From: Porphyromonadaceae bacterium UBA7176 | GTDB lineage: Bacteria > Bacteroidota > Bacteroidia > Bacteroidales > Muribaculaceae | Direction: 5' to 3' | Assembly (NCBI GenBank): GCA_002491245.1 | Contig: DKVO01000040.1 | Location: 15,579-40,983, forward strand | Length of the DNA: 25,405 bases | Part shown: positions 1 through 7,023 of the stretch, in pieces | Layout: every line of letters starts with the position of its first letter | How positions within the stretch are numbered: the first letter of the stretch is position 1 | The notes under the pieces: generated by a model | What the model was told of the DNA's origin: nothing | The model's input: the letters and a program-made list of their open reading frames with translations, nothing else | The model's database searches: none | Made by a program: the position numbers and the translations under genes

Positions 1-1874
1 GCCGACTTACCCGACATGTTGGGACCTGTGATCATCATAATCTGTGTCGTGTCGTTGTCGAGCTCCACACTGTTGGTGATATACGGTTCGCCAGGCGGCA
101 GTTGTTTCTCTATCACCGGATGCCTGGCCTCGGTGAGACGCAGTTCCAGAGAGTCGTCCACTATCGGCCGGTTGTATCGGTTCTCTATCGACACTCGCGT
201 GAAAGCATTCAGCACATCGAGACGGGCCAGCATCGAAGCATTTAGTTGCAGTGCCGGTATATAATTTGCCACAGCAGCCACAAGGTCGCCGTAGAGCCGT
301 GTCTCCAGAGCCTCTATTTTTTCCTGAGCGCCAAGTATTTTTTCTTCGTACTCCTTAAGCTCCGGAGTTATGTAGCGCTCGGCATTGACAAGGGTCTGCT
401 TGCGTATCCACTCGCCGGGCACCTTCGATTTATGAGTGTTCGTAACCTCTATATAGTACCCGAAAATATTGTTGTACCCAATCTTGAGCGACGTTATACC
501 CGTAGCCTCCACCTCGCGTGCCTGAATTTTCGCAAGGTAGTCCTTGCCCTCATAGGCCAAGGCGCGGAGTTTGTCGAGTTCTTCGTTGACGCCGGCCGAT
601 ATAATCTCGCTGCGTGATGCCGCTCCGCCAACATCCTCGCTTATCTCTCGGCTTATCCTGGTGCATATCTGCTCGCAAGGGTTAAGTTGCTCGCCGATGG
701 CAGCGAGTTGCGCCTGGCCGGAGTTCATGCACTGGCGTTTGAGAGGCACTATCGCCTTGAGGGCATTCCGCACCTGCAGCATTTCGCGTGGCGCAATCCG
801 TTCGCAGGCAACCTTGCTCACAAGCCGCTCGAGGTCTCCTATGGTCTTGAGGTGTTCAAGCACATCGTCCCGTCGGTCGGGGTGGCGGAAGAAATGCTCT
901 ACTATATCGAGGCGTTCGTTGATTGCCTTGCTGTCTTTGAGCGGCATCTGGAGCCAACGTCGCAACAGGCGTGCCCCCATCGGTGTCACAGTGCGGTCTA
1001 TTACACCGAGAAGACTTTTGCCGTCAGGGTCGAGTGGCTCGAAAAGCTCAAGGTTGCGCATCGTGAAGCGGTCGAGTCGCACATACTTGCTTGCCTCTAT
1101 CCGACTTATCGACGTGATGTGCTGTATGCGTGTGTGCTGTGTAAGGTCAAGGTAGTGCAACACCGCACCTGCCGCTATGATGGCCGACGGCATACGGTCT
1201 ATGCCAAAACCCTTGAGCGAAGCCGTCGCGAATTGCTTGCGCAACCTCTCGTCGGCTGCGGTAGATGTGAAAAGCCAGTCCTCAAGCTCGAACACCGGGC
1301 ACTGGTGGGCAAACTCCACAGCCGCTCTGGCCTTGCTGCCTCGCTGCACAAGAAGCTCCTTTGGTGCCATCGACGTCAAAGTCTTGTCGATATAGTCGGG
1401 TGTACCCTCGGCCGCAAGGAACTCGCCCGTGGAGATATCGAGCAAAGCCAGACCCGTGAAAGCCTTCCCGAAATGGACGGCCGCAAGGAAATTGTTCTCG
1501 CGCCGCGAAAGCACTGTGTCGCTAAGCGCTACTCCAGGGGTCACAAGTTCCGTGATACCACGTTTTACAAGCTTCTTGGTAAGCTTAGGGTCCTCGAGCT
1601 GCTCGCAGATTGCAACGCGCTTACCGGCACGCACAAGCTTGGGCAGATAAGTATCGAGGGCATGGTGCGGAAAGCCGGCCAGCTCCACATATTGCGCCAC
1701 TCCGTTGGCTCGCCGCGTAAGAGTGATACCGAGTATCTCCGAAGCCTCGATAGCGTCGTCGCTGAAAGTCTCGTAGAAATCGCCCACACGGAAGAGCAAT
1801 ATTGCGTCGGGATGCTTGGTCTTCATCTCGGCGTACTGCTTCATCAGCGGAGTCTCCACAATCTTCTTGGCCAT
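1..1874 (-). CDS. mutS: DNA mismatch repair protein MutS (C-terminal part cut off by window edge)
   Basis: MutS binds base mismatches and small loops in newly replicated DNA and recruits downstream repair factors. The reverse strand reads continuously from ATG at 1874-1872 to the left edge, 624 residues of a protein that is usually about 870. The N-terminal mismatch-recognition domain carries the Phe-x-Glu motif in GDFYETF (F33-Y34-E35). The connector, core and clamp domains follow, and the reading frame ends inside the ATPase Walker A motif TGPNMSGKS. The rest of the ATPase domain and the C-terminus lie outside the window. The start is 7 bases after the stop of the preceding small membrane-protein gene, so it is probably the last or a late gene of the trmD operon. 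No frameshift or missing key residue is visible. Confidence 0.97.
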   Translation of the reverse strand, partial: MAKKIVETPLMKQYAEMKTKHPDAILLFRVGDFYETFSDDAIEASEILGITLTRRANGVAQYVELAGFPHHALDTYLPKLVRAGKRVAICEQLEDPKLTKKLVKRGITELVTPGVALSDTVLSRRENNFLAAVHFGKAFTGLALLDISTGEFLAAEGTPDYIDKTLTSMAPKELLVQRGSKARAAVEFAHQCPVFELEDWLFTSTAADERLRKQFATASLKGFGIDRMPSAIIAAGAVLHYLDLTQHTRIQHITSISRIEASKYVRLDRFTMRNLELFEPLDPDGKSLLGVIDRTVTPMGARLLRRWLQMPLKDSKAINERLDIVEHFFRHPDRRDDVLEHLKTIGDLERLVSKVACERIAPREMLQVRNALKAIVPLKRQCMNSGQAQLAAIGEQLNPCEQICTRISREISEDVGGAASRSEIISAGVNEELDKLRALAYEGKDYLAKIQAREVEATGITSLKIGYNNIFGYYIEVTNTHKSKVPGEWIRKQTLVNAERYITPELKEYEEKILGAQEKIEALETRLYGDLVAAVANYIPALQLNASMLARLDVLNAFTRVSIENRYNRPIVDDSLELRLTEARHPVIEKQLPPGEPYITNSVELDNDTTQIMMITGPNMSGKS

Positions 1875-1881
1875 AGCTTGC

Positions 1882-2238
1882 TTATTTGGTCTTACTTTCC
1901 CTGTTTGGTATAGCTATCGACGTATAAGCCTGCAATGCCGCACCGGCGAGGGTAAAGGCAATCCAGTCGCGCAATGCCGCGCCGGGGTAGAATAGAAAGA
2001 ATGCAGCCACGCAAAATATCACAGCCACCCACACCTCAAGGCGGTAGAGTCGCCTCAACCGCAGGTCGTCGGTTTTTGGGTGTTTCTGAAACAGACGCGA
2101 CACAAGCAATATCAGCGCTCCGGCGATGTAGACATAAGGATATGCTTCCTGCGCCCAGTCATGGCCGCTGAGGAAAAACGGTGCGGCCGTAGCCGCAAGT
2201 ATTAGCAAAAGCCCTGTGGGCACAAATATATTTTTCAA
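1882..2238 (-). CDS. small polytopic membrane protein, unknown function
   Basis: This 118-residue protein has about four hydrophobic segments: residues 5-23, 35-47, 70-87 and 91-105. Short basic loops separate them (for example RLFQKHPKTDDLRLRRLYR), and it has a polar tail ending SKTK. I recognise no catalytic motif. It lies between the FtsB/DivIC-like gene (gap 23 bases) and mutS (gap 7 bases) on the same strand, so it is almost certainly cotranscribed with them. Its place in a trmD-septum protein-mutS cluster says it is a conserved gene rather than a spurious frame, but gives no function. The start ATG at 2238 directly precedes a hydrophobic stretch, as expected for an inner-membrane protein. 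Confidence 0.8.
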   Translation of the reverse strand: MKNIFVPTGLLLILAATAAPFFLSGHDWAQEAYPYVYIAGALILLVSRLFQKHPKTDDLRLRRLYRLEVWVAVIFCVAAFFLFYPGAALRDWIAFTLAGAALQAYTSIAIPNRESKTK

Positions 2239-2261
2239 TCCTATCGGGGTTTGGGTTATTC

Positions 2262-2579
2262 TTATTCGAACAGATACACATCCTCGCTGGCACGTTTCAT
2301 CCCGTATTGCTCGCGTACAACCTGCTCCATAAGCTCAGGATCGCTCGCCAGACGCTCATTGAGGCCCTGGTAGTAAAGCATCGTGTCGCGTTCGGCCGCA
2401 AGACACTGCTCAAGGCTGTCGATTTGCCTGTCGTAGTCGATACTCCTGAACACCGTATTGTCGCCCGAAAATATTATGAAAGCCACAGCGCCAAGACATA
2501 GCAAAGTCGATACCGGCATGAAACGCCGCAGCCAATCGCCCATCGATTTGAGTCGTTCGTTCATATAGGGAGAGATCAT
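2262..2579 (-). CDS. septum formation initiator family protein (FtsB/DivIC-like)
   Basis: This is a 105-residue bitopic membrane protein of the FtsB/DivIC type, which in other bacteria forms part of the FtsQLB-like divisome complex. A basic N-terminal cytoplasmic stretch (KSMGDWLRR) precedes one membrane segment at about residues 23-41. A periplasmic heptad-type helix follows (about 48-80, including IDSLEQCLAAERDTML). The C-terminal part has the family-like pattern VVREQYGMKRASEDVYLFE. The start codon overlaps the trmD stop by one base (TAATG), which indicates translational coupling. Family membership rests on size, topology and the C-terminal pattern. Its role in division is inferred from the family. 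Confidence 0.85.
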   Translation of the reverse strand: MISPYMNERLKSMGDWLRRFMPVSTLLCLGAVAFIIFSGDNTVFRSIDYDRQIDSLEQCLAAERDTMLYYQGLNERLASDPELMEQVVREQYGMKRASEDVYLFE

Positions 2580-3253
2580 TATTTGAGGAGGTCGGGGCGC
2601 AGACGAGCCGTGCGTTCAAGCGACTGCTCGTGACGCCACTCATCTATTTTGGCCTCGTGGCCCGACAATAGTATCGGCGGTACCTCCCAGCCATTGTAAA
2701 CCGCCGGTCGGGTGTATATGGGTGGCTCGAGCAGATTGTCCTGAAACGAATCCGACAGCGCACTTTGCTCATCACCTATCGCTCCGGGAAGGAGGCGTAC
2801 GATGGCGTCAGTGATGATGGCCGCAGGCAGCTCGCCGCCCGTAAGCACATAGTCACCTATCGATATTTCTTTGGTAATCAAGTGCTCGCGTATGCGATAA
2901 TCGATACCCTTGTAATGGCCACAAAGGATTATGATATTGTCGAGCATCGACAGATTGTTGGCCATCCTTTGGTTCAACACCTCTCCGTCGGGAGCCGTGA
3001 AGATAACCTCGTCATAGTCGCGTTCCGAGCGCAGTGCGGAGATGCAGCGGTCAACAGGCTCAACCTGTATCACCATGCCGGCCTCTCCGCCAAAAGGATA
3101 GTCGTCAACCTTGCGGTAGCGGTTGGTCGTGTAATCGCGCAGATTATGTACCGCAATAGTACACAGCCCCTTGTCCTGGGCGCGCTTCAATATCGAGCAT
3201 CCAAGCGGAGACTCGAGCATATCGGGCAAAACTGTGATTATATCTATGCGCAT
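2579..3253 (-). CDS. trmD: tRNA (guanine-N1-)-methyltransferase TrmD
   Basis: TrmD transfers a methyl group from S-adenosylmethionine to N1 of G37 in tRNAs with a G at position 36, which prevents +1 frameshifting. The 224-residue length is usual. The N-terminus MRIDIITVLPDM is typical. The SAM-binding trefoil-knot region is clear in ILCGHYKGIDYRI, followed by ISIGDYVLTGGELPA and the conserved SDSFQDNLLEPPIYTRP stretch. The C-terminal helix region includes LLSGHEAKIDEWR. It is the first gene of a minus-strand operon. ATG at 3253 lies about 15 bases downstream of the predicted transcription start of the promoter at 3274-3305. The final base of its stop codon is the first base of the next start codon. 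Confidence 0.98.
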   Translation of the reverse strand: MRIDIITVLPDMLESPLGCSILKRAQDKGLCTIAVHNLRDYTTNRYRKVDDYPFGGEAGMVIQVEPVDRCISALRSERDYDEVIFTAPDGEVLNQRMANNLSMLDNIIILCGHYKGIDYRIREHLITKEISIGDYVLTGGELPAAIITDAIVRLLPGAIGDEQSALSDSFQDNLLEPPIYTRPAVYNGWEVPPILLSGHEAKIDEWRHEQSLERTARLRPDLLK

Positions 3254-3273
3254 TTCAGTCCGGTTTTACTATG

Positions 3274-3305
3274 CAAAGGTACGAATAAGTCGAGAGCAAA
3301 GCAAA
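3274..3305 (-). promoter_or_regulatory. Bacteroidetes-type promoter of the trmD operon
   Basis: On the minus strand a -7 box TACCTTTG (3274-3281, consensus TAnnTTTG) is preceded, after a 20-base spacer, by TTTG (3302-3305). The predicted start of transcription lies about 15 bases before the trmD ATG. The same 33 bases occur at 8391-8423, at the same distance from another start codon, which supports a promoter role. Confidence 0.8.
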
Positions 3306-3319
3306 TTTATTTGATTTGC
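3274..3319. repeat. 33-bp repeated promoter element, copy 1, with degenerate second arm
   Basis: Bases 3274-3306 are identical to 8391-8423. The element contains CGAGAGCAAAGCAAAT. At 8405-8444 the same arm is followed by its exact reverse complement. Here the second arm is only partly recognisable (ATTTGATTTGC at 3314 onward), so this copy looks like an eroded palindrome or a half-element. It sits in the divergent gap between trmD and the lipoprotein gene. Confidence 0.85.
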
Positions 3320-3344
3320 CGAGCGAGAGTACCTAATGCAACCC

Positions 3345-3375
3345 TTGTAAGGCCCAAACTTTTTTCCCAACTTTG
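3345..3375 (+). promoter_or_regulatory. candidate promoter for the lipoprotein-corA-permease genes
   Basis: TTG at 3345-3347, a 20-base spacer and CAACTTTG at 3368-3375 match the Bacteroidetes promoter pattern with one mismatch in the -7 box. It lies about 60 bases upstream of the lipoprotein ATG. An alternative -7 box, TAAATTTA at 3381-3388, also has one mismatch but lacks a well-spaced upstream element. Confidence 0.4.
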
Positions 3376-3436
3376 TGTTATAAATTTAGGCCGGACGATG
3401 TTATGTCGGCCCTTGAGGAGTTTAAACCGATTGACA

Positions 3437-3865
3437 ATGAAAAAGATATTGCTCTTTCTGCCATTTATCCTACTTGTCCTTGCCTCTTGCGGTAAGGGTT
3501 CTCTTGCCTTCACCGGTGGTTATGATGCCGGTGAATGTGCCGCCCTGGCGGTGAAAATCGAGCGCCACGACAGCCTGACTCAGGACGACTATGCCATAAT
3601 GATAGAGCAGAACGAAGCTATCTTGCAATACCTTATCGACAGGGCCTCGGAGATATCCGAGCTTCCCGATTCGTGCCGGTATGGTGCATGGCGTGTTCTT
3701 GTGGCCGAACCCGAATATCTCGAGCGTTTTGGTTACATGTTCACTCTTGGATCGGCACTCTACCAAGCCGAAATACGAGGCCGTCTCAACGAGGACAACG
3801 CCGAGGCATACGGGGCCCTCGACGACTATAACTCTCTCCTGGCCGACTATACCGACCGTTTCTGA
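3437..3865 (+). CDS. small lipoprotein, unknown function
   Basis: This 142-residue protein begins with a lipoprotein signal, MKKILLFLPFILLVLASC. The predicted lipidated cysteine is Cys18 in the lipobox LASC. The mature part is acidic and largely helical in appearance (AALAVKIERHDSLTQDDYAIMIEQN), with several tyrosines and a DYNSLLADYTDRF C-terminus. I recognise no enzyme motif. The start was set at 3437 because the frame stays open far upstream across the antisense of trmD, whereas this ATG directly precedes the signal peptide and lies downstream of a candidate promoter. The corA-like gene starts 24 bases after its stop, so the two are probably cotranscribed. It is likely anchored in the inner or outer membrane facing the periplasm. 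Confidence 0.85.
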   Translation: MKKILLFLPFILLVLASCGKGSLAFTGGYDAGECAALAVKIERHDSLTQDDYAIMIEQNEAILQYLIDRASEISELPDSCRYGAWRVLVAEPEYLERFGYMFTLGSALYQAEIRGRLNEDNAEAYGALDDYNSLLADYTDRF

Positions 3866-3889
3866 CCCCCGTTTACACTCTGGCACGTC

Positions 3890-4813
3890 ATGAGGCAATT
3901 CCTATACTGCGACAAAGGGTACCGGCCGATCAAGACTTGGCAGGACGATTGCTGGGTCGACATGGAGTTGCCCGACGAAGCCGATATCAATTTCCTTGTC
4001 GACGAACTCGGTGTGCCTCTGACCTTTATCGAAGATCTCAGGGATATCGACGAGCGGCCACGCGTCGATCAGGAAAGCGGATGGATATTGACCATATTGC
4101 GCATCCCGATGCCCGAGGAAGAAGATGTGATGCCATATACCACAGTTCCCTTGGGAGTCATGACAAACGGTCAGACCGTCGTCACTGTATGCTTCTTCAA
4201 GACCGGACTGCCGCAGGACTTCATCGGATATTCGTGCCGCAAGCAACTCACGGTCACTCGCCGCACCGATTTTATCCTTCACATCCTCTTCAATGCTACA
4301 TTTTGGTTCCTTTCGTATCTCAAACAGATGAACGAGGAAGTGACCGGGGCAGAGCGCGCCATCGAGCGCTCCGTGCAGAACCGCAACCTCATCGACCTGA
4401 TGCACCTCCAGAAATCGCTGGTACTCTTCAACACATCGCTGCGCGGCAATCAAGTGCTGCTCGGCCGGTTATACCGCGTATTCGGAAATGATTTCGACCA
4501 TGACCTTTACGAAGACCTCGAAATCGAGATGAAGCAGGCCGACAATACCGTGACGGTCTACTCCGATATCCTCGAGGGCACGATGGGGGCACTCGGCTCG
4601 ATTATCTCCAATAACGTCAACCAGATAATGAAGCGCATGACCGGCATCACGATCATTCTCATGGTGCCGACGCTTGTGGCGAGTTTCTACGGCATGAATG
4701 TCGGAGGCCTCACCTTGGCCGATCTGCCCTTCTCGTTCTATATCGTCATCTTCATAGCGGCGCTGCTCACCGTCGCTACATACCTTTGGTTGAGGCATAT
4801 CAAATGGTTTTAA
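3890..4813 (+). CDS. corA: CorA-family divalent metal (Mg2+/Co2+) transporter
   Basis: CorA proteins form homopentameric inner-membrane channels for Mg2+ and related ions. The 307-residue protein has an acidic cytoplasmic N-terminal domain and a long helical region (about 130-245). Two C-terminal membrane segments follow: ITIILMVPTLVASFYG at about 252-267 and YIVIFIAALLTVATYLWL. The signature YGMN (267-270) ends the first membrane helix, where the family requires it. The tail is basic (LRHIKWF), as in CorA. It follows the lipoprotein gene by 24 bases and precedes the AI-2E-type permease by 47 bases. Specificity among Mg2+, Co2+, Ni2+ and Zn2+ cannot be read from this sequence. Confidence 0.95.
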   Translation: MRQFLYCDKGYRPIKTWQDDCWVDMELPDEADINFLVDELGVPLTFIEDLRDIDERPRVDQESGWILTILRIPMPEEEDVMPYTTVPLGVMTNGQTVVTVCFFKTGLPQDFIGYSCRKQLTVTRRTDFILHILFNATFWFLSYLKQMNEEVTGAERAIERSVQNRNLIDLMHLQKSLVLFNTSLRGNQVLLGRLYRVFGNDFDHDLYEDLEIEMKQADNTVTVYSDILEGTMGALGSIISNNVNQIMKRMTGITIILMVPTLVASFYGMNVGGLTLADLPFSFYIVIFIAALLTVATYLWLRHIKWF

Positions 4814-4860
4814 ACCAATAAGCCTCGCGGCGTGTTAATATATAAATTTACAGCCGCATT

Positions 4861-5958
4861 ATGTCATCTTCATCACGCCCCTATACTTTCGACCGCGTAG
4901 TCCGCATTCTTGCGGGTCTGGCCGTTCTCGCCGCAGCTGTGTGGCTCGTGAACATGTTGCGTAATGTTCTGCTTCCTTTTGCTTTGGCGTGTCTGATTGC
5001 CTATCTGCTCGATCCGCTTGTTGGCTACAACATGCGGCTTCTGAGATTGAAAGGCCGCGGCCTGGCAACCATTCTCACCCTTGTGGAGGTGGCTGCGGTC
5101 CTCGGAACGGCCGGATACTTTTTCGTCCCCTCGATAATAAATGAGATAAACCAGCTCGACGAGATTATGCGCCACAGCACATCCGGGTCTTCGATACCTT
5201 TCGTCCCGGCCGATATAGCCGGACCGGTGATAAAATGGGTTGAAGATTTTAATATCGCCAGCTTCATAAAGAGTTCGCATTTCATGCAGCTCGTCAACTC
5301 CGGCTCATCATTACTGGGTGCGACAGTCGATTTCTTGCTCCATACCCTTGAATGGCTGCTGACGTTTATCTATGTCATTTTCATCCTTATCGACTACCCC
5401 TCGCTGATGAGCGGTTTCCGTATGCTCGTACCCCATAAATATCGGCGAACTGTATACCGCGTCGAAGACGATATCAAAGATAACATGAACCGGTACTTCC
5501 GCAGCCAGGCTCTCATCGCCCTCTGTGCTGCGGTGCTCTACTGCATCGGTTTTTCGATTGTCGGCATTCCGATGGCTATCGTGCTTGGCGTCATTGTTGG
5601 CATTCTGTACATGATCCCCTACTTTCAGTATGTCACTCTCATTCCGGTGGCTGTGGTCTGCTTTGTCGACTCGTCGTCGGGTGCGGCAAGCTTCTGGCCC
5701 GAACTCGGGGCTTGTCTTGTCGTCTATGCCGTGAGCCAGTGTATATGCGACTATATCCTCACTCCGAAAATCATGGGTCGCTCTATGGGGCTCAATCCGG
5801 CGATAATACTCCTATCCCTATCTGTATGGGGTTCTCTAATGGGTATTCTCGGCATGATCATAGCCCTCCCTGCCACGACTCTGCTCCTATCGTACTACCG
5901 TCAATATGTGGTCAATATCGGCATGGAAGCTAAATCGCGCACCACGACCGACATGTAG
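4861..5958 (+). CDS. AI-2E family transporter (PerM/TqsA-like permease)
   Basis: This 365-residue polytopic protein has the layout of the AI-2E/PerM family. Two N-terminal membrane helices enclose LPFALACLIAYLLDPLV, and a third begins near residue 75. A soluble region (about 100-165) follows, then a membrane helix with FIYVIFILIDYPSLM. The C-terminal bundle contains FRSQALIALCAAVLYCIGF, GIPMAIVLGVIVGILYMIPYF and PKIMGRSMGLNPAIILLS. Characterised members include autoinducer-2 and Na+/H+ exchange proteins, so the substrate here is unknown. The start ATG at 4861 is 47 bases after the corA stop. Its last 58 bases overlap the end of the PPTase gene on the other strand. Confidence 0.92.
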   Translation: MSSSSRPYTFDRVVRILAGLAVLAAAVWLVNMLRNVLLPFALACLIAYLLDPLVGYNMRLLRLKGRGLATILTLVEVAAVLGTAGYFFVPSIINEINQLDEIMRHSTSGSSIPFVPADIAGPVIKWVEDFNIASFIKSSHFMQLVNSGSSLLGATVDFLLHTLEWLLTFIYVIFILIDYPSLMSGFRMLVPHKYRRTVYRVEDDIKDNMNRYFRSQALIALCAAVLYCIGFSIVGIPMAIVLGVIVGILYMIPYFQYVTLIPVAVVCFVDSSSGAASFWPELGACLVVYAVSQCICDYILTPKIMGRSMGLNPAIILLSLSVWGSLMGILGMIIALPATTLLLSYYRQYVVNIGMEAKSRTTTDM

Positions 5959-6455
5959 CATCCGAAAGCCTCGAGATGCTGTGAAGCCACGATCCTGAAC
6001 CGGGTGGCTTCCGGTGTCATTACAGTGGCGGACTTCGACCCGTCGAGAGGCAGGTGTATGTCGCGACGGAAGTCGAGTCCGGGCGTGAGAGCGGCCTTGT
6101 AGAGCGCTTCCTTGAGAGTCCAGGCTCCCACTATATTATCTTCGTAATAAACTATTTCCTGCTCAGAAAGCACTCTCGGCGCCACCCTGGCAAGCTGTCG
6201 TTCGCGGTAAGTTTCCACATCGATGCCTACCGGAACTCTTGCGAGAGCTATCGCGGCGCATCCGCGGCAATGGCTCACCGAAATGTGCATGCCCGGCACA
6301 TCTACTGTCGGGCTTCCATCGGGCCGGTGGGATAGTGCGACGCCGTGCCCCAAGGCCTCGCTCACGAGCGAGGCTACAGCGGCGCGTTCGGCCGCGCGGC
6401 CCGTACCGTCAGGGACGGTCAACCATATATCGATATTTTCTAATACAAGATGCAT
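5901..6455 (-). CDS. 4'-phosphopantetheinyl transferase (Sfp/AcpT-like)
   Basis: This enzyme would move the phosphopantetheine arm of CoA onto a conserved serine of an acyl or peptidyl carrier protein. The 184-residue protein carries the two family signatures: the Mg2+-binding GIDVE (residues 78-82, acidic D79 and E81) and WTLKEALYKA (112-121, with E116 and K120). An upstream ISVSHC stretch (58-63) matches the CoA-binding region. It is the third gene after the GldE- and GldD-like genes (gap 19 bases). Its 3' end is antisense to the last 58 bases of the permease gene. Which carrier protein it serves cannot be decided here. No polyketide or peptide synthase genes are present in the window. Confidence 0.92.
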   Translation of the reverse strand: MHLVLENIDIWLTVPDGTGRAAERAAVASLVSEALGHGVALSHRPDGSPTVDVPGMHISVSHCRGCAAIALARVPVGIDVETYRERQLARVAPRVLSEQEIVYYEDNIVGAWTLKEALYKAALTPGLDFRRDIHLPLDGSKSATVMTPEATRFRIVASQHLEAFGCYMSVVVRDLASMPILTTY

Positions 6456-6474
6456 GGCCGGTATCTCGTCTGTT

Positions 6475-7023
6475 TTACCTCTCGGTCGGAATTATTCTCA
6501 GGATATCTGCCGTAAGAGCTTCCACTATAGGCCGGATAGAATCTGCCGGCACTGTGCGGCCCGGTATGTTTGCTGTAGCGTTTACCATAATTCCGTCGGC
6601 CGACACTGCGAGAAACTGCACTGGCGTTGCACCGGCATCGACGCTTTCTACAGTTAGGCAATCATAGCCGCCTTGTTCGAATTCGATTGTCTTTGCTTTT
6701 GTTCCGCCCAGATTTAGCGATATGCGTTGACGGCGGTTGGCTATTGCCTTGTCCATATCATCGGGCCGTGAAACGCTCACATATATCTTGGCGCCGTAGC
6801 GAGGATAGTCTATGTCGAGCCAACCGGGTCGAGGCGACGACGTCTCAGCTCCTGCATTGACGCATATCTCTGCCGGCCCGACGGTTATATGTCGGTAAAT
6901 AGTGTCGTATGTTTCTATCCGGGGGAAGCCGTAGCGTCGTGGAGTGGCATTTCCGTCGCTGTGTTGCCGGCACGAAAGCAGTGCAAGCGCTAAGATTATC
7001 GCGGCGAGCAGCAGGCGTGTCAT
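6475..7023 (-). CDS. gldD: GldD-like lipoprotein
   Basis: This 182-residue lipoprotein starts MTRLLLAAIILALALLSC, with predicted lipidation at Cys18. The mature part has the GldD-like pattern RYGFPRIETYD, then WLDIDYPRYGAKIYVSVS, and a C-terminal half with QFLAVSADGIMVNATANI. In Flavobacterium, GldD is needed for gliding and is linked to type IX secretion. Homologues also occur in non-gliding Bacteroidales. The start at 7023 gives a 4-base ATGA overlap with the upstream GldE-like gene. A longer reading from 7104 would run deep into that gene and lacks a signal peptide, so it was rejected. The GldD call rests on adjacency to GldE and on the sequence pattern. It is weaker than the lipoprotein call. 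Confidence 0.68.
   Translation of the reverse strand: MTRLLLAAIILALALLSCRQHSDGNATPRRYGFPRIETYDTIYRHITVGPAEICVNAGAETSSPRPGWLDIDYPRYGAKIYVSVSRPDDMDKAIANRRQRISLNLGGTKAKTIEFEQGGYDCLTVESVDAGATPVQFLAVSADGIMVNATANIPGRTVPADSIRPIVEALTADILRIIPTER

Noticed and set aside
687..1913. A 408-codon open frame on the plus strand across mutS
   Set aside because: It is antisense to a complete, motif-bearing MutS reading frame. The predicted protein shows no domain pattern and has the biased composition of a shadow frame.
2765..3436. A long plus-strand frame running from inside trmD into the lipoprotein gene
   Set aside because: The upstream part is antisense to trmD. The true gene starts at 3437, where the signal peptide begins, and the open frame upstream is accidental.
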